A stretch of 15,328 nucleotides of DNA from DATHBD01 sp035296325 (GTDB lineage: Bacteria > Actinomycetota > Actinomycetes > Mycobacteriales > Micromonosporaceae), in contig DATHBD010000078.1 in the NCBI GenBank assembly GCA_035296325.1, forward strand, positions 1 to 15,328, written 5' to 3'. The translations under genes and the position numbers were made by a program. Positions 1-7,036 of this stretch are shown here, piece by piece; position 1 is the first letter of the stretch, and each line of letters opens with the position of its first letter. The notes below the pieces were generated by a model, which worked only from the letters and a program-made list of their open reading frames with translations, did no database searches and was not told where the DNA came from.

Positions 1-114
1 CACGACTTCTACATCAGCGGCTCACCACCCATGATCCGCCACACCCTCCGCACCCTCGCCGAACTCCACATCCCACCCAACCGCATCAAATACGACACCC
101 TCGGCGACGGCTGA
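1..114 (+). CDS. C-terminal fragment of a probable FNR-type flavin/NAD(P)H oxidoreductase (truncated by window edge)
   Basis: The first 114 bases read as 37 codons ending in TGA at 112-114. The peptide begins with HDFYISGSPPM and ends with a short tail around KYDTLGDG. An aromatic-x-SG-x-P-x-M stretch followed by a helix and a short strand near the end is typical of the NAD(P)H-binding lobe of ferredoxin reductase-like flavoenzymes, where it lies some 30-40 residues from the C-terminus; here it is 37. Such proteins pass electrons from NAD(P)H through flavin to an acceptor. The start, FAD motif and any iron-sulfur domain lie outside the window, so the exact subfamily cannot be given. Codon use is odd: apart from the ATG no codon ends in G, whereas the neighbours use CTG, GTG, CCG and GCG freely. 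It ends 11 bases before the convergent GMC oxidoreductase gene, with no clear terminator between. Confidence 0.55.
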   Translation, partial: HDFYISGSPPMIRHTLRTLAELHIPPNRIKYDTLGDG

Positions 115-125
115 CCCACCAACGG

Positions 126-2672
126 CTACCGGCGCCGGCTCGCGCTGGCCCGTGGCGCGGCGGTACGGGCCGGCGGCTGAGTGCCGTACACGTCCCACAG
201 CTGGCCCATGAAGAACCGGCCGAACCGCGCCAGTGCGTCGGCGCCACCCGGCCCGGCCGCCCGGAACGTCGTCAACTGCTGCGCGAAGTCCGACGGGTGG
301 ATGTGGGCCACCCCGGCCCCCCGCACCGTGGCCTGCGGCTCGTCCGCCTCCGCGACGTGCCCGGCCAGGATCCGGTAGAACAGCGTCGAGGCATCGAGCC
401 AGACGTCCAGGATGGAGTCGTCGCGCACCTCCTTGCGCCCGCTGAGGGTGAGCGGGTTCCCGGCCGCGTCGGCGAAGAACAGCCGGTACGACATCCGCCG
501 GGTCTCCGCGGAGGCGCCGGGTACGAAGAGGTTGAACGAACCGTGCTGCACCGGCAGCCGCCCGCCGAGGGCGTCCGACGAGATCCAGCCCTGCGCGCCG
601 GCAAGGTGTGCCGGATCGGACAGGAACCGGTCGACGTCGTGTGCCGTGATCTCGAGGTGGAACATCAGTGGCTGGTCGGATACCTTGCCGAGGCGCTCAC
701 CCGCGGCCGAGTCATCGGTGCCGAACGCGAAGAAGCCCTTCATCTCCTCGGTGAACTCCAGCGAGACGACCGTGCCCGGCGTCGCCAACGGGGAGCCGGC
801 GGGCGGTCCACCGGGCGTTTTCGCCAACCGCGCCGTGGCTGCCCGGCCGGAGGCCACCCGGGCAGCCGAGCCGGAGGCCACCCGCGCAGCCGAGCCGGAG
901 GCTCCCCGGGCAGCTGAGCCGGAGGCTCCCCGGGCGGCCGAGCCGGTGGGTGCCGCGCCGCGCTTCGCCGGCAGCGTCTCGAGGATGTGCGTCGCCATCC
1001 GGTCCGCGTGTGCCGCGATGGTGAGCGCCGGATTCGCGCCCACCGGGCCGGGGAGCGCCGAGCCATCGGCGATATACAGCCCTCCGTGGTTGAAGACCTC
1101 GCCGTAGGAGTCGCAGACGCCCTCGGTCTCGTCCCGGCCCATCGGCGCACCGCCGACCGGGTGGACCGTGACGATCCGGCGGAAGAACCCGACCGCGTTG
1201 TCGATGTGCTCGGCATCGAGGCTCTCCGCCAGTTGCTTCATCGTCTCGCGAACCCGGTCCAGGTACGTCGCGCTGGTCCGGGAGGTCCAGGAGACGTCGA
1301 GGTCGCCGTCGCGCAGCCGCATCACGCCGTCCGGGACGTCGCGACCCACGCCGAGCAGCGGCAACGACCCGGCGGTCAGCGTGCCGTCGCTGAGCAGGCG
1401 GGACACCTCCGTACTGAAGTGCGCCTGCGGTGAGCGGGTCACCCGCTCCATCGCCCAACGGACCATCGCCTCACCGAACCGGAACGCGGTCGAGGTGACG
1501 TCGCGGGACTCCGCGAGCCAGTCCACGAATCCCGGGTAGCCGCCGTCGGAGACGTAGAAGCCCCGGCCGGCGCCGCCGTCCAGGGCGTCGCTCACCCGGA
1601 TGGTCGACGTGGTCACCGGGCCGCGGCTCCCGTCGAACCGGCGGGCCCCCGACTCACCCCGCCGGGGACGCAGGAAGGTCAGCAGGTCACCGTTGCCGGA
1701 GAACCGGGTGCCGAGGCAGGGCCCGACGCCGGGCAGCGTCGCGGCGTTGCGCATCAGCAGGTACGGGGTGCCGTACGCGCCGGCGCCGAGGATAAGCCGC
1801 CGGCAGACCAACCGGTGGGTCGGCAGGTTGGCCGTGTCGTGCGGGTGCGGCGTCTCCTCGGGGTCGTGACGCACGTACCGGACCTCGTACCCGCCGGTCT
1901 CCAGCGGTCGGATGCCCCGCACCTCACACCTGGTACGGATATCCGCGCCGTGGTACTGCGCCGCCGACAGGTACGTGTGGTCGAGGGTGTTCTTCGCGCC
2001 GAGGTTGCAACCGATGTTGCACTCACCGGTCAGCGTGCAGGTGCGACGCTGCACTCCGTGGACGTTGCCGTACACCGGCGTGGTGATCGGCACGCCGAGG
2101 GCCGGGTCGGACGCCGCGTTGGCGGCGAAGCTGATCGCCAGCGGCGGCAACTGCCACGGCAGGCCGTTCTGCTCCGCCGCCGTGATCATGGCATGGGTCT
2201 TCGGGGTGTCCTGGTACGCCGGGAGACGCAGCGGGTACGGGTTCGCTCCCAGCATCCGCTCCACCGAGTCGTAGAAGGGATCAAGGTCCGCCCGGCCGAT
2301 CGGCCACCGCTCGTACCCGCCGCCGGGCATCGGCTCCTCCCGGACGAACCACCGCTCGTCCTTGCGCAGCAGCACGTTGGCGTAGATCAACGAGCCGCCG
2401 CCCAGGCCGCTGGCGACGACGGAGTCGAACCCGCGGAACCGCCACACGTCGAAGAGGCCGTACCGCCCCTCGCTGGGATCCCAGAAGTTGCGCCGCATCT
2501 CCTCCGGGGTACGGGCAAAGCTGCCCGGCGGGTACGGCCGCCCCCGCTCCAGCACCACGACGGACTGGCCACCCTCGGCCAGCCGGTATGCCGCGACGGA
2601 GCCGCCGAACCCGGAACCGACGACGATCGTGTCGACGTACTCGCTGCCCGCCTGCGCACTGTTGCGACCCAT
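126..2672 (-). CDS. GMC-family oxidoreductase, cholesterol-oxidase-like, with additional C-terminal domain
   Basis: An 848-residue FAD enzyme predicted to oxidise an alcohol, possibly a sterol, with oxygen or another acceptor. Residues 13-44 form the dinucleotide-binding fold (VVGSGFGGSVAAYRL, then an E-R pair for the ribose). ASGLGGGSLIYANV at 87-100 matches the GMC flavin signature. Cysteines at 212, 218 and 222 precede GAKNTLDHTYL, as in actinobacterial ChoD-like proteins. The catalytic pair is probably His504 (in VHPVGGAPMG) and Asn547 (in GANPALTI), by analogy with cholesterol oxidase. The oxidase core ends near residue 565. Four 8-residue repeats (577-609) then link to a second domain at about 634-830 (FTEEMKGFFAFG at start, FGRFFMGQLWDVYG near end). 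From memory, a similar region lies between oxidase and hydrolase modules of large GMC fusion proteins; its role is unknown. A GGAAGG ribosome site 7 bases upstream supports the ATG. Last gene of the three-gene operon. Family is firm; substrate is inference. Confidence 0.9.
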   Translation of the reverse strand: MGRNSAQAGSEYVDTIVVGSGFGGSVAAYRLAEGGQSVVVLERGRPYPPGSFARTPEEMRRNFWDPSEGRYGLFDVWRFRGFDSVVASGLGGGSLIYANVLLRKDERWFVREEPMPGGGYERWPIGRADLDPFYDSVERMLGANPYPLRLPAYQDTPKTHAMITAAEQNGLPWQLPPLAISFAANAASDPALGVPITTPVYGNVHGVQRRTCTLTGECNIGCNLGAKNTLDHTYLSAAQYHGADIRTRCEVRGIRPLETGGYEVRYVRHDPEETPHPHDTANLPTHRLVCRRLILGAGAYGTPYLLMRNAATLPGVGPCLGTRFSGNGDLLTFLRPRRGESGARRFDGSRGPVTTSTIRVSDALDGGAGRGFYVSDGGYPGFVDWLAESRDVTSTAFRFGEAMVRWAMERVTRSPQAHFSTEVSRLLSDGTLTAGSLPLLGVGRDVPDGVMRLRDGDLDVSWTSRTSATYLDRVRETMKQLAESLDAEHIDNAVGFFRRIVTVHPVGGAPMGRDETEGVCDSYGEVFNHGGLYIADGSALPGPVGANPALTIAAHADRMATHILETLPAKRGAAPTGSAARGASGSAARGASGSAARVASGSAARVASGRAATARLAKTPGGPPAGSPLATPGTVVSLEFTEEMKGFFAFGTDDSAAGERLGKVSDQPLMFHLEITAHDVDRFLSDPAHLAGAQGWISSDALGGRLPVQHGSFNLFVPGASAETRRMSYRLFFADAAGNPLTLSGRKEVRDDSILDVWLDASTLFYRILAGHVAEADEPQATVRGAGVAHIHPSDFAQQLTTFRAAGPGGADALARFGRFFMGQLWDVYGTQPPARTAAPRASASRRR
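847..942 (-). repeat. Four tandem 24-bp repeats in the GMC oxidoreductase linker
   Basis: Four head-to-tail 24-bp units (847-870, 871-894, 895-918, 919-942) are near identical and keep the reading frame. They encode GSAARGAS/GSAARVAS, a flexible linker between the oxidase core and the C-terminal domain. The unit length is a multiple of three, so copy number can change by slippage without breaking the gene. Confidence 0.9.
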
Positions 2673-2677
2673 CGGGT

Positions 2678-2685
2678 CACCTTCC
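2678..2685 (-). promoter_or_regulatory. Ribosome binding site of the GMC oxidoreductase
   Basis: On the minus strand GGAAGGTG lies just before the ATG at 2672, with 7 bases between the GGAAGG core and the start codon. This fixes the start and shows that the gene can be translated independently of the patatin gene 57 bases upstream. Confidence 0.7.
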
Positions 2686-2729
2686 GTTCTGCTGGTTGGA
2701 GACCACGGGGTCGTGGCGAGCCGGCTGTT

Positions 2730-3797
2730 TCACGAAGCCCAGCCGGCCAGTGCCTTGGCGCCCTGTTCACGGCCGTACTCGATGATCGAGCGGGCGATCG
2801 ACGGCGAGAACCGCAGAAAACCGTCCACGGCGAACCCGAGGTCGGTCGGCTCGATCAGGAGCATCGGCACCTGCCGCTTGTCGGTAGCCTGCGGCGCGTT
2901 GCGGACGAGTGCGTTCACCGTCTCGGCGTGCGCCACGTCGGCGGTGAGCGCGAAGTGCGCCACGTTGTCCGCCAGGAGCCCGATCGCGTCACCCAGCGAG
3001 CGGGGCGTGGCGGCGGGCCGGTCGATCCCGGTGCCGGACACCACGATGACCCGGTCCGGCTCATAGCGCATCACCGGCGCCAGCGGCGTGTTCGCCACCA
3101 GACCCGCATCGACGAGCGTGTGGCCACCGCCGTCCCGGCCCGCGGGGAACAGCAGCGGCACCGCGGTGCTGGCCACGACGTGCTCGACGGTCAGATCGAC
3201 CTTGCGGAACGCCGGGTCGCTGCGGTGCTCGGGGGGAAGCTGCGAGCAGAACCGCACGACCCCGCCGCTGTTCTCGTCCACCGCGGAAATGATGACCGTG
3301 GCTCCGACCGGGCGCGGTTGCTGGGCACCGAGGTACCTGGCGAAGGTCCGGCGGGCCGGCCCGGTATCGAGCAGCCAGGTCCAGCCGATCGTCTGCAGGG
3401 CGTACTCGGTGAGGTTGGCCGTAGGTCGCAGCAGTCCGCGCAGGTTCACCGCGTTCCACAGGTCGGTCCGGGGCCGGTAGATGTCGTCCCACCGGATCTG
3501 CTGCCACATTTCCGCCAGGCCGGTACCGCCCAGGCCGGCGCCGAGGGCATAGGCGTTGATCGCGCCGGCCGACACCCCGGAGAGGATCTGCGGCCGCAGC
3601 CCGACCTCCTCCATGGCCATGATGACGCCGGTGCCGAAGTACGCCGCAGGGGCGCCGCCCCCGGAGAGGACCAGCCCCAGGCCACCGGTGCGGTCGCTGG
3701 CGTCGGCGGCCCGCAGCGGTGCCGCCGCGGGAGTCCGGCGGGGCGTCCGCGCCGGACCGCGCGGTGCAGCCGGCCTACGCCGGGTCGGCGCCGTCAC
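2730..3797 (-). CDS. Patatin-like phospholipase / acyl hydrolase
   Basis: A 355-residue protein of the patatin family, serine acyl hydrolases that release fatty acids from phospholipids or other lipid esters using a Ser-Asp dyad. The glycine-rich oxyanion loop is at 45-57 (SGGGAPAAYFGTG), the nucleophile elbow GVSAG at 74-78 gives Ser76, and VDAG at 229-232 gives Asp230. ASTAVPLLFP at 209-218 is the usual family segment after the core. The loop has Ala-Pro where many relatives have Arg-Gly, a variation inside the oxyanion region. The first 36 or so residues are an Arg/Pro/Ala-rich tail with no hydrophobic signal peptide, so the protein is probably cytosolic or attached to the inner membrane face. 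The start is GTG at 3797; the sequence GTGA overlaps the stop of the upstream oxidase gene, which suggests coupled translation. The GMC oxidoreductase follows after 57 bases. Substrate unknown; a sterol or lipid ester feeding the two oxidases is inference. Confidence 0.88.
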   Translation of the reverse strand: MTAPTRRRPAAPRGPARTPRRTPAAAPLRAADASDRTGGLGLVLSGGGAPAAYFGTGVIMAMEEVGLRPQILSGVSAGAINAYALGAGLGGTGLAEMWQQIRWDDIYRPRTDLWNAVNLRGLLRPTANLTEYALQTIGWTWLLDTGPARRTFARYLGAQQPRPVGATVIISAVDENSGGVVRFCSQLPPEHRSDPAFRKVDLTVEHVVASTAVPLLFPAGRDGGGHTLVDAGLVANTPLAPVMRYEPDRVIVVSGTGIDRPAATPRSLGDAIGLLADNVAHFALTADVAHAETVNALVRNAPQATDKRQVPMLLIEPTDLGFAVDGFLRFSPSIARSIIEYGREQGAKALAGWAS

Positions 3798-5545
3798 CGC
3801 TTCGCCCGTTCCGCGGCCGGCACCCTGCGGCGACCTGCCGCTTTGCCCGTGTCGGGGACCGGCACGGCGGCCGACCGGCCGTTGCGGGCCGTCGTGCCCT
3901 TGGCGCCCGCACCGCTGCCGGCCGTGCCGCTGTTGCGGGTTGCCCCCGCGGTCGCCGCGGCCGCGCGCCTCGCCGGCTCCGCGGCCGCCCGCCTGGCCGG
4001 CTCCGCAGCCGTCGGAACCGGCTTCGCGGTTGCCCTGGCGGTGGGCTTGGGTCCCGGCCTCGGCGGGGGTTTGGGAACCGGCCTCGGCGTCGACTCCGCA
4101 GCCGTCGCCGCGGCAACGGGGGGACGGCGGTACCGGCTGTTCGGGTCGACCTGGTCCCTGATCACCGGGTCCTGGCTGGTCAGGGAGTACAGGCAGCGGT
4201 AGGCGCCGTTCGCCACGGTCAGCCGGTCCATCTGGCGGACGAACTGGTTGAGCACCTGATCGGTCATCTTCTCGGGGCGCACGCCGACCGAGAGCATGAT
4301 CTCGCAGTACCGCTTGTTGAGGTCGCCGCCGCTCAGGTACGGCGAGCGGACCGACTTCACATGGATGGCGATGGAGGTGACCGCCCCGGAGTGCCGGCGT
4401 TCCGCCAGCGCCGTCTCGTACAACTGGTGGAACAGGGTCTCGTACCGCTCGGCCGGTGCCAGCACCACGAACATCCGGGTCGGGTCGCTGACGGTGGCGG
4501 TCAGGATCGAGTCGGTGAAGCGCTCGATGTTCTTCACGCCGGCGTAGCGGGGACTCAACATGACGGCCCCCATGCCGACGTACCTGGTGACGTCGTTGAG
4601 CAGCGCCGGCGCCCGCGCGGCCCAGTACCCGATCTGCTTCTGCACGCCGTAGCCGAGGTCATTCCACCAGGACTTGTAGCGGCGCTGCCGGGTCGGGTGG
4701 TACGACGAGAACTGGCCCATCCGTAGGCTGGCACCGGACAGCACCGGCAGGTCGAAGTCGGCCCAGACGCCCCGCTCCATCACCGCATCGCCCGGGTTGC
4801 GGATCATCTCGCCCGAGTAGCGCACGAAATCGTGCAGGCTGGGCGAGAGGTGCGAGCGGTTGTGCAGCACCGTCCGGAGCTTGTCGACCCGCACGACATC
4901 GATCGTCAGTTCGGTGATGACGCCGTGCTTTCCGGTGCCGGCGAGCACCCGGAGCAGCTGGTCGGTGTGCTCAGTCCGGCTGCACCGGTGCACCGTGCCG
5001 GTCCAGTCGACGTACTCCATCGCCTGGACGGTGTCGACGAACATGCCATGGCGGTGCGACGCCGGGCTGATCCCGCCGACCGAGGCGAACCCGGCGGCGG
5101 TGATGTACTCGTGCTCTCCGATGATCGACAGCCCCAGGCCGGCCTCGGCGAGGACCTGGTCGACCACCGCCAAGGTGGCTCCGCCCTGGACGGTCACGGT
5201 CATCGCGTCGGAGTCGACGGACAGAACCTGGTTCATGAGGTCGCTGAGCATCACCACGCCACGCTCGGGGGTGACCAGGTTGTTGCTCGACCGGGCGTGG
5301 CCGCGGACCACCACGGCTTCGCCATTGGCACGTGCCTGCTTCACGGCGCGGACCACGTCCTGCGTGTGGCGCGGCAGGTACACCTGGAACGGGGCCCGCG
5401 CGGGGATACCGGGATCCGCGACGCGCGACCAGTCGTAGCCGAGGTCGGCCAATGACAGGTGACCGACACCGTCGGACCCGGCTCCGGTGGCGTGGTGAGT
5501 GGTCGACATCCGCTGTACCGCCCGTGGGTTGAAGAGTGCGAGCAT
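3794..5545 (-). CDS. FAD-binding oxidoreductase, VAO/aldonolactone-oxidase type
   Basis: A 583-residue flavoenzyme and first gene of the operon. Residues about 50-225 form the VAO-type FAD domain: VYLPRHTQDVVRAVKQARA at 55-73, VVVRGHARSSNN at 78-89 (His83 sits where relatives bind FAD covalently), VTVQGGATL at 117-125, and the GGISPASHRHGMFVDTV stretch at 157-173. Residues 225-472 resemble the substrate and C-terminal region of D-arabinono-1,4-lactone or alditol oxidases; the family normally ends near a motif like VDPNSRY (467-472). After it comes a tail of about 110 residues rich in Pro, Ala, Arg and Lys (475-583), which relatives usually lack. Members oxidise sugar alcohols, lactones or sterol side chains (the DHCR24 branch), so substrate cannot be assigned. 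The ATG at 5545 has only a weak, distant purine stretch upstream; an ATG at 5509 (MSTTHH) is an alternative start. The stop overlaps the start of the patatin gene. Confidence 0.85.
   Translation of the reverse strand: MLALFNPRAVQRMSTTHHATGAGSDGVGHLSLADLGYDWSRVADPGIPARAPFQVYLPRHTQDVVRAVKQARANGEAVVVRGHARSSNNLVTPERGVVMLSDLMNQVLSVDSDAMTVTVQGGATLAVVDQVLAEAGLGLSIIGEHEYITAAGFASVGGISPASHRHGMFVDTVQAMEYVDWTGTVHRCSRTEHTDQLLRVLAGTGKHGVITELTIDVVRVDKLRTVLHNRSHLSPSLHDFVRYSGEMIRNPGDAVMERGVWADFDLPVLSGASLRMGQFSSYHPTRQRRYKSWWNDLGYGVQKQIGYWAARAPALLNDVTRYVGMGAVMLSPRYAGVKNIERFTDSILTATVSDPTRMFVVLAPAERYETLFHQLYETALAERRHSGAVTSIAIHVKSVRSPYLSGGDLNKRYCEIMLSVGVRPEKMTDQVLNQFVRQMDRLTVANGAYRCLYSLTSQDPVIRDQVDPNSRYRRPPVAAATAAESTPRPVPKPPPRPGPKPTARATAKPVPTAAEPARRAAAEPARRAAAATAGATRNSGTAGSGAGAKGTTARNGRSAAVPVPDTGKAAGRRRVPAAERAKR
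3797..4120 (-). repeat. Low-complexity Ala/Pro/Arg-coding tract
   Basis: This stretch encodes the tail of the FAD oxidase. It has short imperfect repeats, for example two copies of the AAEPARR coding unit near 3970-4015, followed by PKP/RPG-type elements. It is in frame throughout with no internal stop. A similar tract continues into the N-terminus of the patatin gene, so low complexity spans the junction of the two genes. Confidence 0.7.
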
Positions 5546-5831
5546 GCGTGGCCGGCCAATTCCTGACCCCGCGTGGGTGAACGGCGGGCCGGGGGTGGGT
5601 GAGCCCCGCAGCGTTGGCTACTGTCGGGTGATATTCCGTTACCGACTGCAATATCGTAACGAGGCCCCCGCTGGCGCACCTGATTTTGGGAATTGGACCG
5701 GGCGCAGACTTGACTCAAGATCAATTACGAATTTCCAGGCGGCCACGGGCTGGCGATCTTAGACTTCACAACGCCCACAGTTCGTATCGAACCACCGAGT
5801 GACGGACATACCGTCCGGCAAGGAGCACCTC
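5546..5831. promoter_or_regulatory. Divergent intergenic region with AT-rich segments and interleaved inverted repeats
   Basis: These 286 bases lie between the leftward operon and the rightward small membrane protein. No gene is convincing here. GATATT (5630-5635) pairs with AATATC (5650-5655), and CGTTAC (5637-5642) pairs with GTAACG (5656-5661), interleaved. On the minus strand TACGAT (5658-5653) could be a -10 box for the operon. On the plus strand TTGACT (5710-5715) resembles a -35 box, but no good -10 lies at the usual distance. An AT-rich patch at 5719-5737 stands out. Promoter and operator roles are inference. Confidence 0.4.
5820..5825 (+). promoter_or_regulatory. Ribosome binding site of the small membrane protein
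   Basis: AAGGAG lies 6 bases before the ATG at 5832. This strong site selects 5832 over an in-frame upstream ATG at 5799, which has no comparable site. Confidence 0.8.
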
Positions 5832-6020
5832 ATGCCGCGCAAAATCTTCGGCTGGGCTCTGGTCGCAACCCTCGTGCTCTATGTGATCCAAAACCCCGGG
5901 GAAGCGGCCATCACCACCAAAGCCATCGGCTCGGGGCTCGCCGACGGCGCGACCGGCGTGGGCAACTTCGTCGTTGCGCTCACCACCGGCCCGTCGCAAC
6001 CGGCGTCGCTGCAGCCCTGA
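5832..6020 (+). CDS. Small membrane protein of unknown function
   Basis: A 62-residue protein with a positively charged start (MPRK), one hydrophobic segment at about residues 5-20 (IFGWALVATLVLYVIQ), then NPGEAA and a mildly amphipathic second half ending in a Pro/Gln-rich tail. From memory, short actinobacterial proteins with a single N-terminal helix followed by an I-x-N/Q-P motif are common and uncharacterised. The segment could be a membrane anchor or an uncleaved signal; no lipobox cysteine is present. It is divergent from the FAD-oxidase operon and its stop is 7 bases from the convergent end of lysG. Size, strong ribosome site and clean hydrophobic pattern support a real gene. No function is assigned. 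Confidence 0.75.
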   Translation: MPRKIFGWALVATLVLYVIQNPGEAAITTKAIGSGLADGATGVGNFVVALTTGPSQPASLQP

Positions 6021-6027
6021 GCAACGG

Positions 6028-6945
6028 TCACCCGGGTCGCGCCGCCGGTCGCCGGAGTGCGGCCGCAGCCGCCGCCTTGACGGATGCCGTCAACGCAGCG
6101 AGCACCGTCGACTCCAGGCGCCAGCACTGCCAGTAGAGCGGCACATCGAGGTGGCGACCGGCGGCGAGCTCCACGTAGCGCCCCGCCGTGAGGTCGCCCC
6201 GGGCGATCTGCTCGGGCACCATGCCCCAACCGAGACCGAGCCGGATGGCCTCGGTGAAGGCCCACGCTGACGGCACGTAATGGATCGGCGGGTGGACCCG
6301 TCGCCGGGTGAGCGTGCCGAGGAATCGGTGCTGCAGCCGGTCCTTACGGTCAAAGACGATCATCGGTGCCGCGGCCAGCCCGGATGCGCCGCCGCCGTCC
6401 GCGAAGTACCTGCGCCACAGATCCGGTGAAGCCACGGCGTGGTACCGCATGGCGCCCAGCCGTTCCACCCGACAGCCCTGCACCGCGACGTTCTGTGCCG
6501 TCACCGCGGCCATCGCCGAGCCGTCCCGGAGGAGGTCGGCGGTGTGATCCTGATCGTCTCGATGCAGGTCGAAGCGGAGCGCCAGACCCTCCGGGAGGCC
6601 CGCCAGAGCGCCGAGGAACCAGGTGATGAGCGAATCGGCATTGACCACCACCGTCACCCGGGTCCCGGTCGACCCGTCGTCCAGAGCGCCCCGCGCGGCT
6701 TCCAGCGCCTCGCGCTCCAGCAACGCGAACTGACCCGCCAACCGGAACAACGGTCGGCCGGCCTCCGTCGGCTGGCACGGCTTGGTACGTCGGACCAGGG
6801 TCTGGCCCACGGCCTGCTCGAGCGCTTTGATGCGCTGGCTGACCGCCGACGGCGTCACCCGCAGCCAGCGGGCCGCACTCTCGAAGCTGCCCTCCCGGAC
6901 CACCGCGTGGAACGTCACCAGCTGGACGGAGTCGAGGGGCATCAT
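6028..6945 (-). CDS. lysG: LysR-type regulator of the LysG/ArgP family, probable activator of lysE
   Basis: A 305-residue LysR-family protein. The N-terminal winged helix-turn-helix covers about residues 5-62, with the SFESAARWLRVTPSAVSQRI stretch at 20-39 typical of the family. The rest is a periplasmic-binding-protein-like effector domain, including VNADSL and the EAIRLGLGWGMVPE segment that closely resemble the lysine-export regulator LysG of corynebacteria and ArgP/IciA of enterobacteria. Family members sense basic amino acids such as lysine, arginine or histidine and switch on the exporter. Its position back to back with lysE, 91 bases apart, fits this. Start: a TTG at 6951 is possible, but tandem ATGs at 6945 and 6942 fit the family better. 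TAGCAT on the minus strand (6956-6951) could be a -10 box that would give a transcript starting at or near these ATGs, i.e. leaderless. No Shine-Dalgarno sequence is visible. Confidence 0.88.
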   Translation of the reverse strand: MMPLDSVQLVTFHAVVREGSFESAARWLRVTPSAVSQRIKALEQAVGQTLVRRTKPCQPTEAGRPLFRLAGQFALLEREALEAARGALDDGSTGTRVTVVVNADSLITWFLGALAGLPEGLALRFDLHRDDQDHTADLLRDGSAMAAVTAQNVAVQGCRVERLGAMRYHAVASPDLWRRYFADGGGASGLAAAPMIVFDRKDRLQHRFLGTLTRRRVHPPIHYVPSAWAFTEAIRLGLGWGMVPEQIARGDLTAGRYVELAAGRHLDVPLYWQCWRLESTVLAALTASVKAAAAAALRRPAARPG

Positions 6946-7036
6946 GAGCAATGCTAATCCGAGCTAAGAAAGTTGAGCTGGAGTAACGCCCAGGCGCGCC
7001 GTAGCGTCGGGCCGTGACTCCGACCGCGACAAGCCG
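6946..7036. promoter_or_regulatory. lysG-lysE divergent control region
   Basis: This 91-base gap should hold the regulator's binding site and both promoters. GAGCT occurs at 6961-6965 and again at 6975-6979 (14-base spacing). TAGCAT on the minus strand (6956-6951) is a candidate -10 for lysG, and TAGCGT at 7002-7007 a candidate -10 for lysE. The binding-site call rests on the known architecture of lysG/lysE pairs, not on a proven motif. Confidence 0.45.

Noticed and set aside
847..942. Possible CRISPR-like array
   Set aside because: The 24-bp units are directly adjacent without spacers and encode an in-frame protein linker.
2703..2716. Hairpin CCACG-GGGT-CGTGG between the patatin and GMC genes as a terminator
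   Set aside because: The stem is only 5 bp, no T-run follows, and the operon appears continuous, so a terminator role is not supported.
1815..4202. Plus-strand open frame of 795 codons
   Set aside because: It lies antisense across the GMC and patatin genes and the end of the FAD oxidase gene, all of which have clear family motifs. The translation is Arg/Gly/Val-rich with no recognisable domain, as expected of a GC-rich shadow frame.
5499..5762. Plus-strand open frame of 87 codons in the divergent intergenic region
   Set aside because: It starts inside the FAD oxidase gene, has no ribosome site, and its translation shows no domain or hydrophobic pattern.
5799..5831. Upstream ATG extending the small membrane protein by 11 residues
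   Set aside because: The added residues are hydrophilic, and the strong AAGGAG site lies within this extension and points to ATG 5832.
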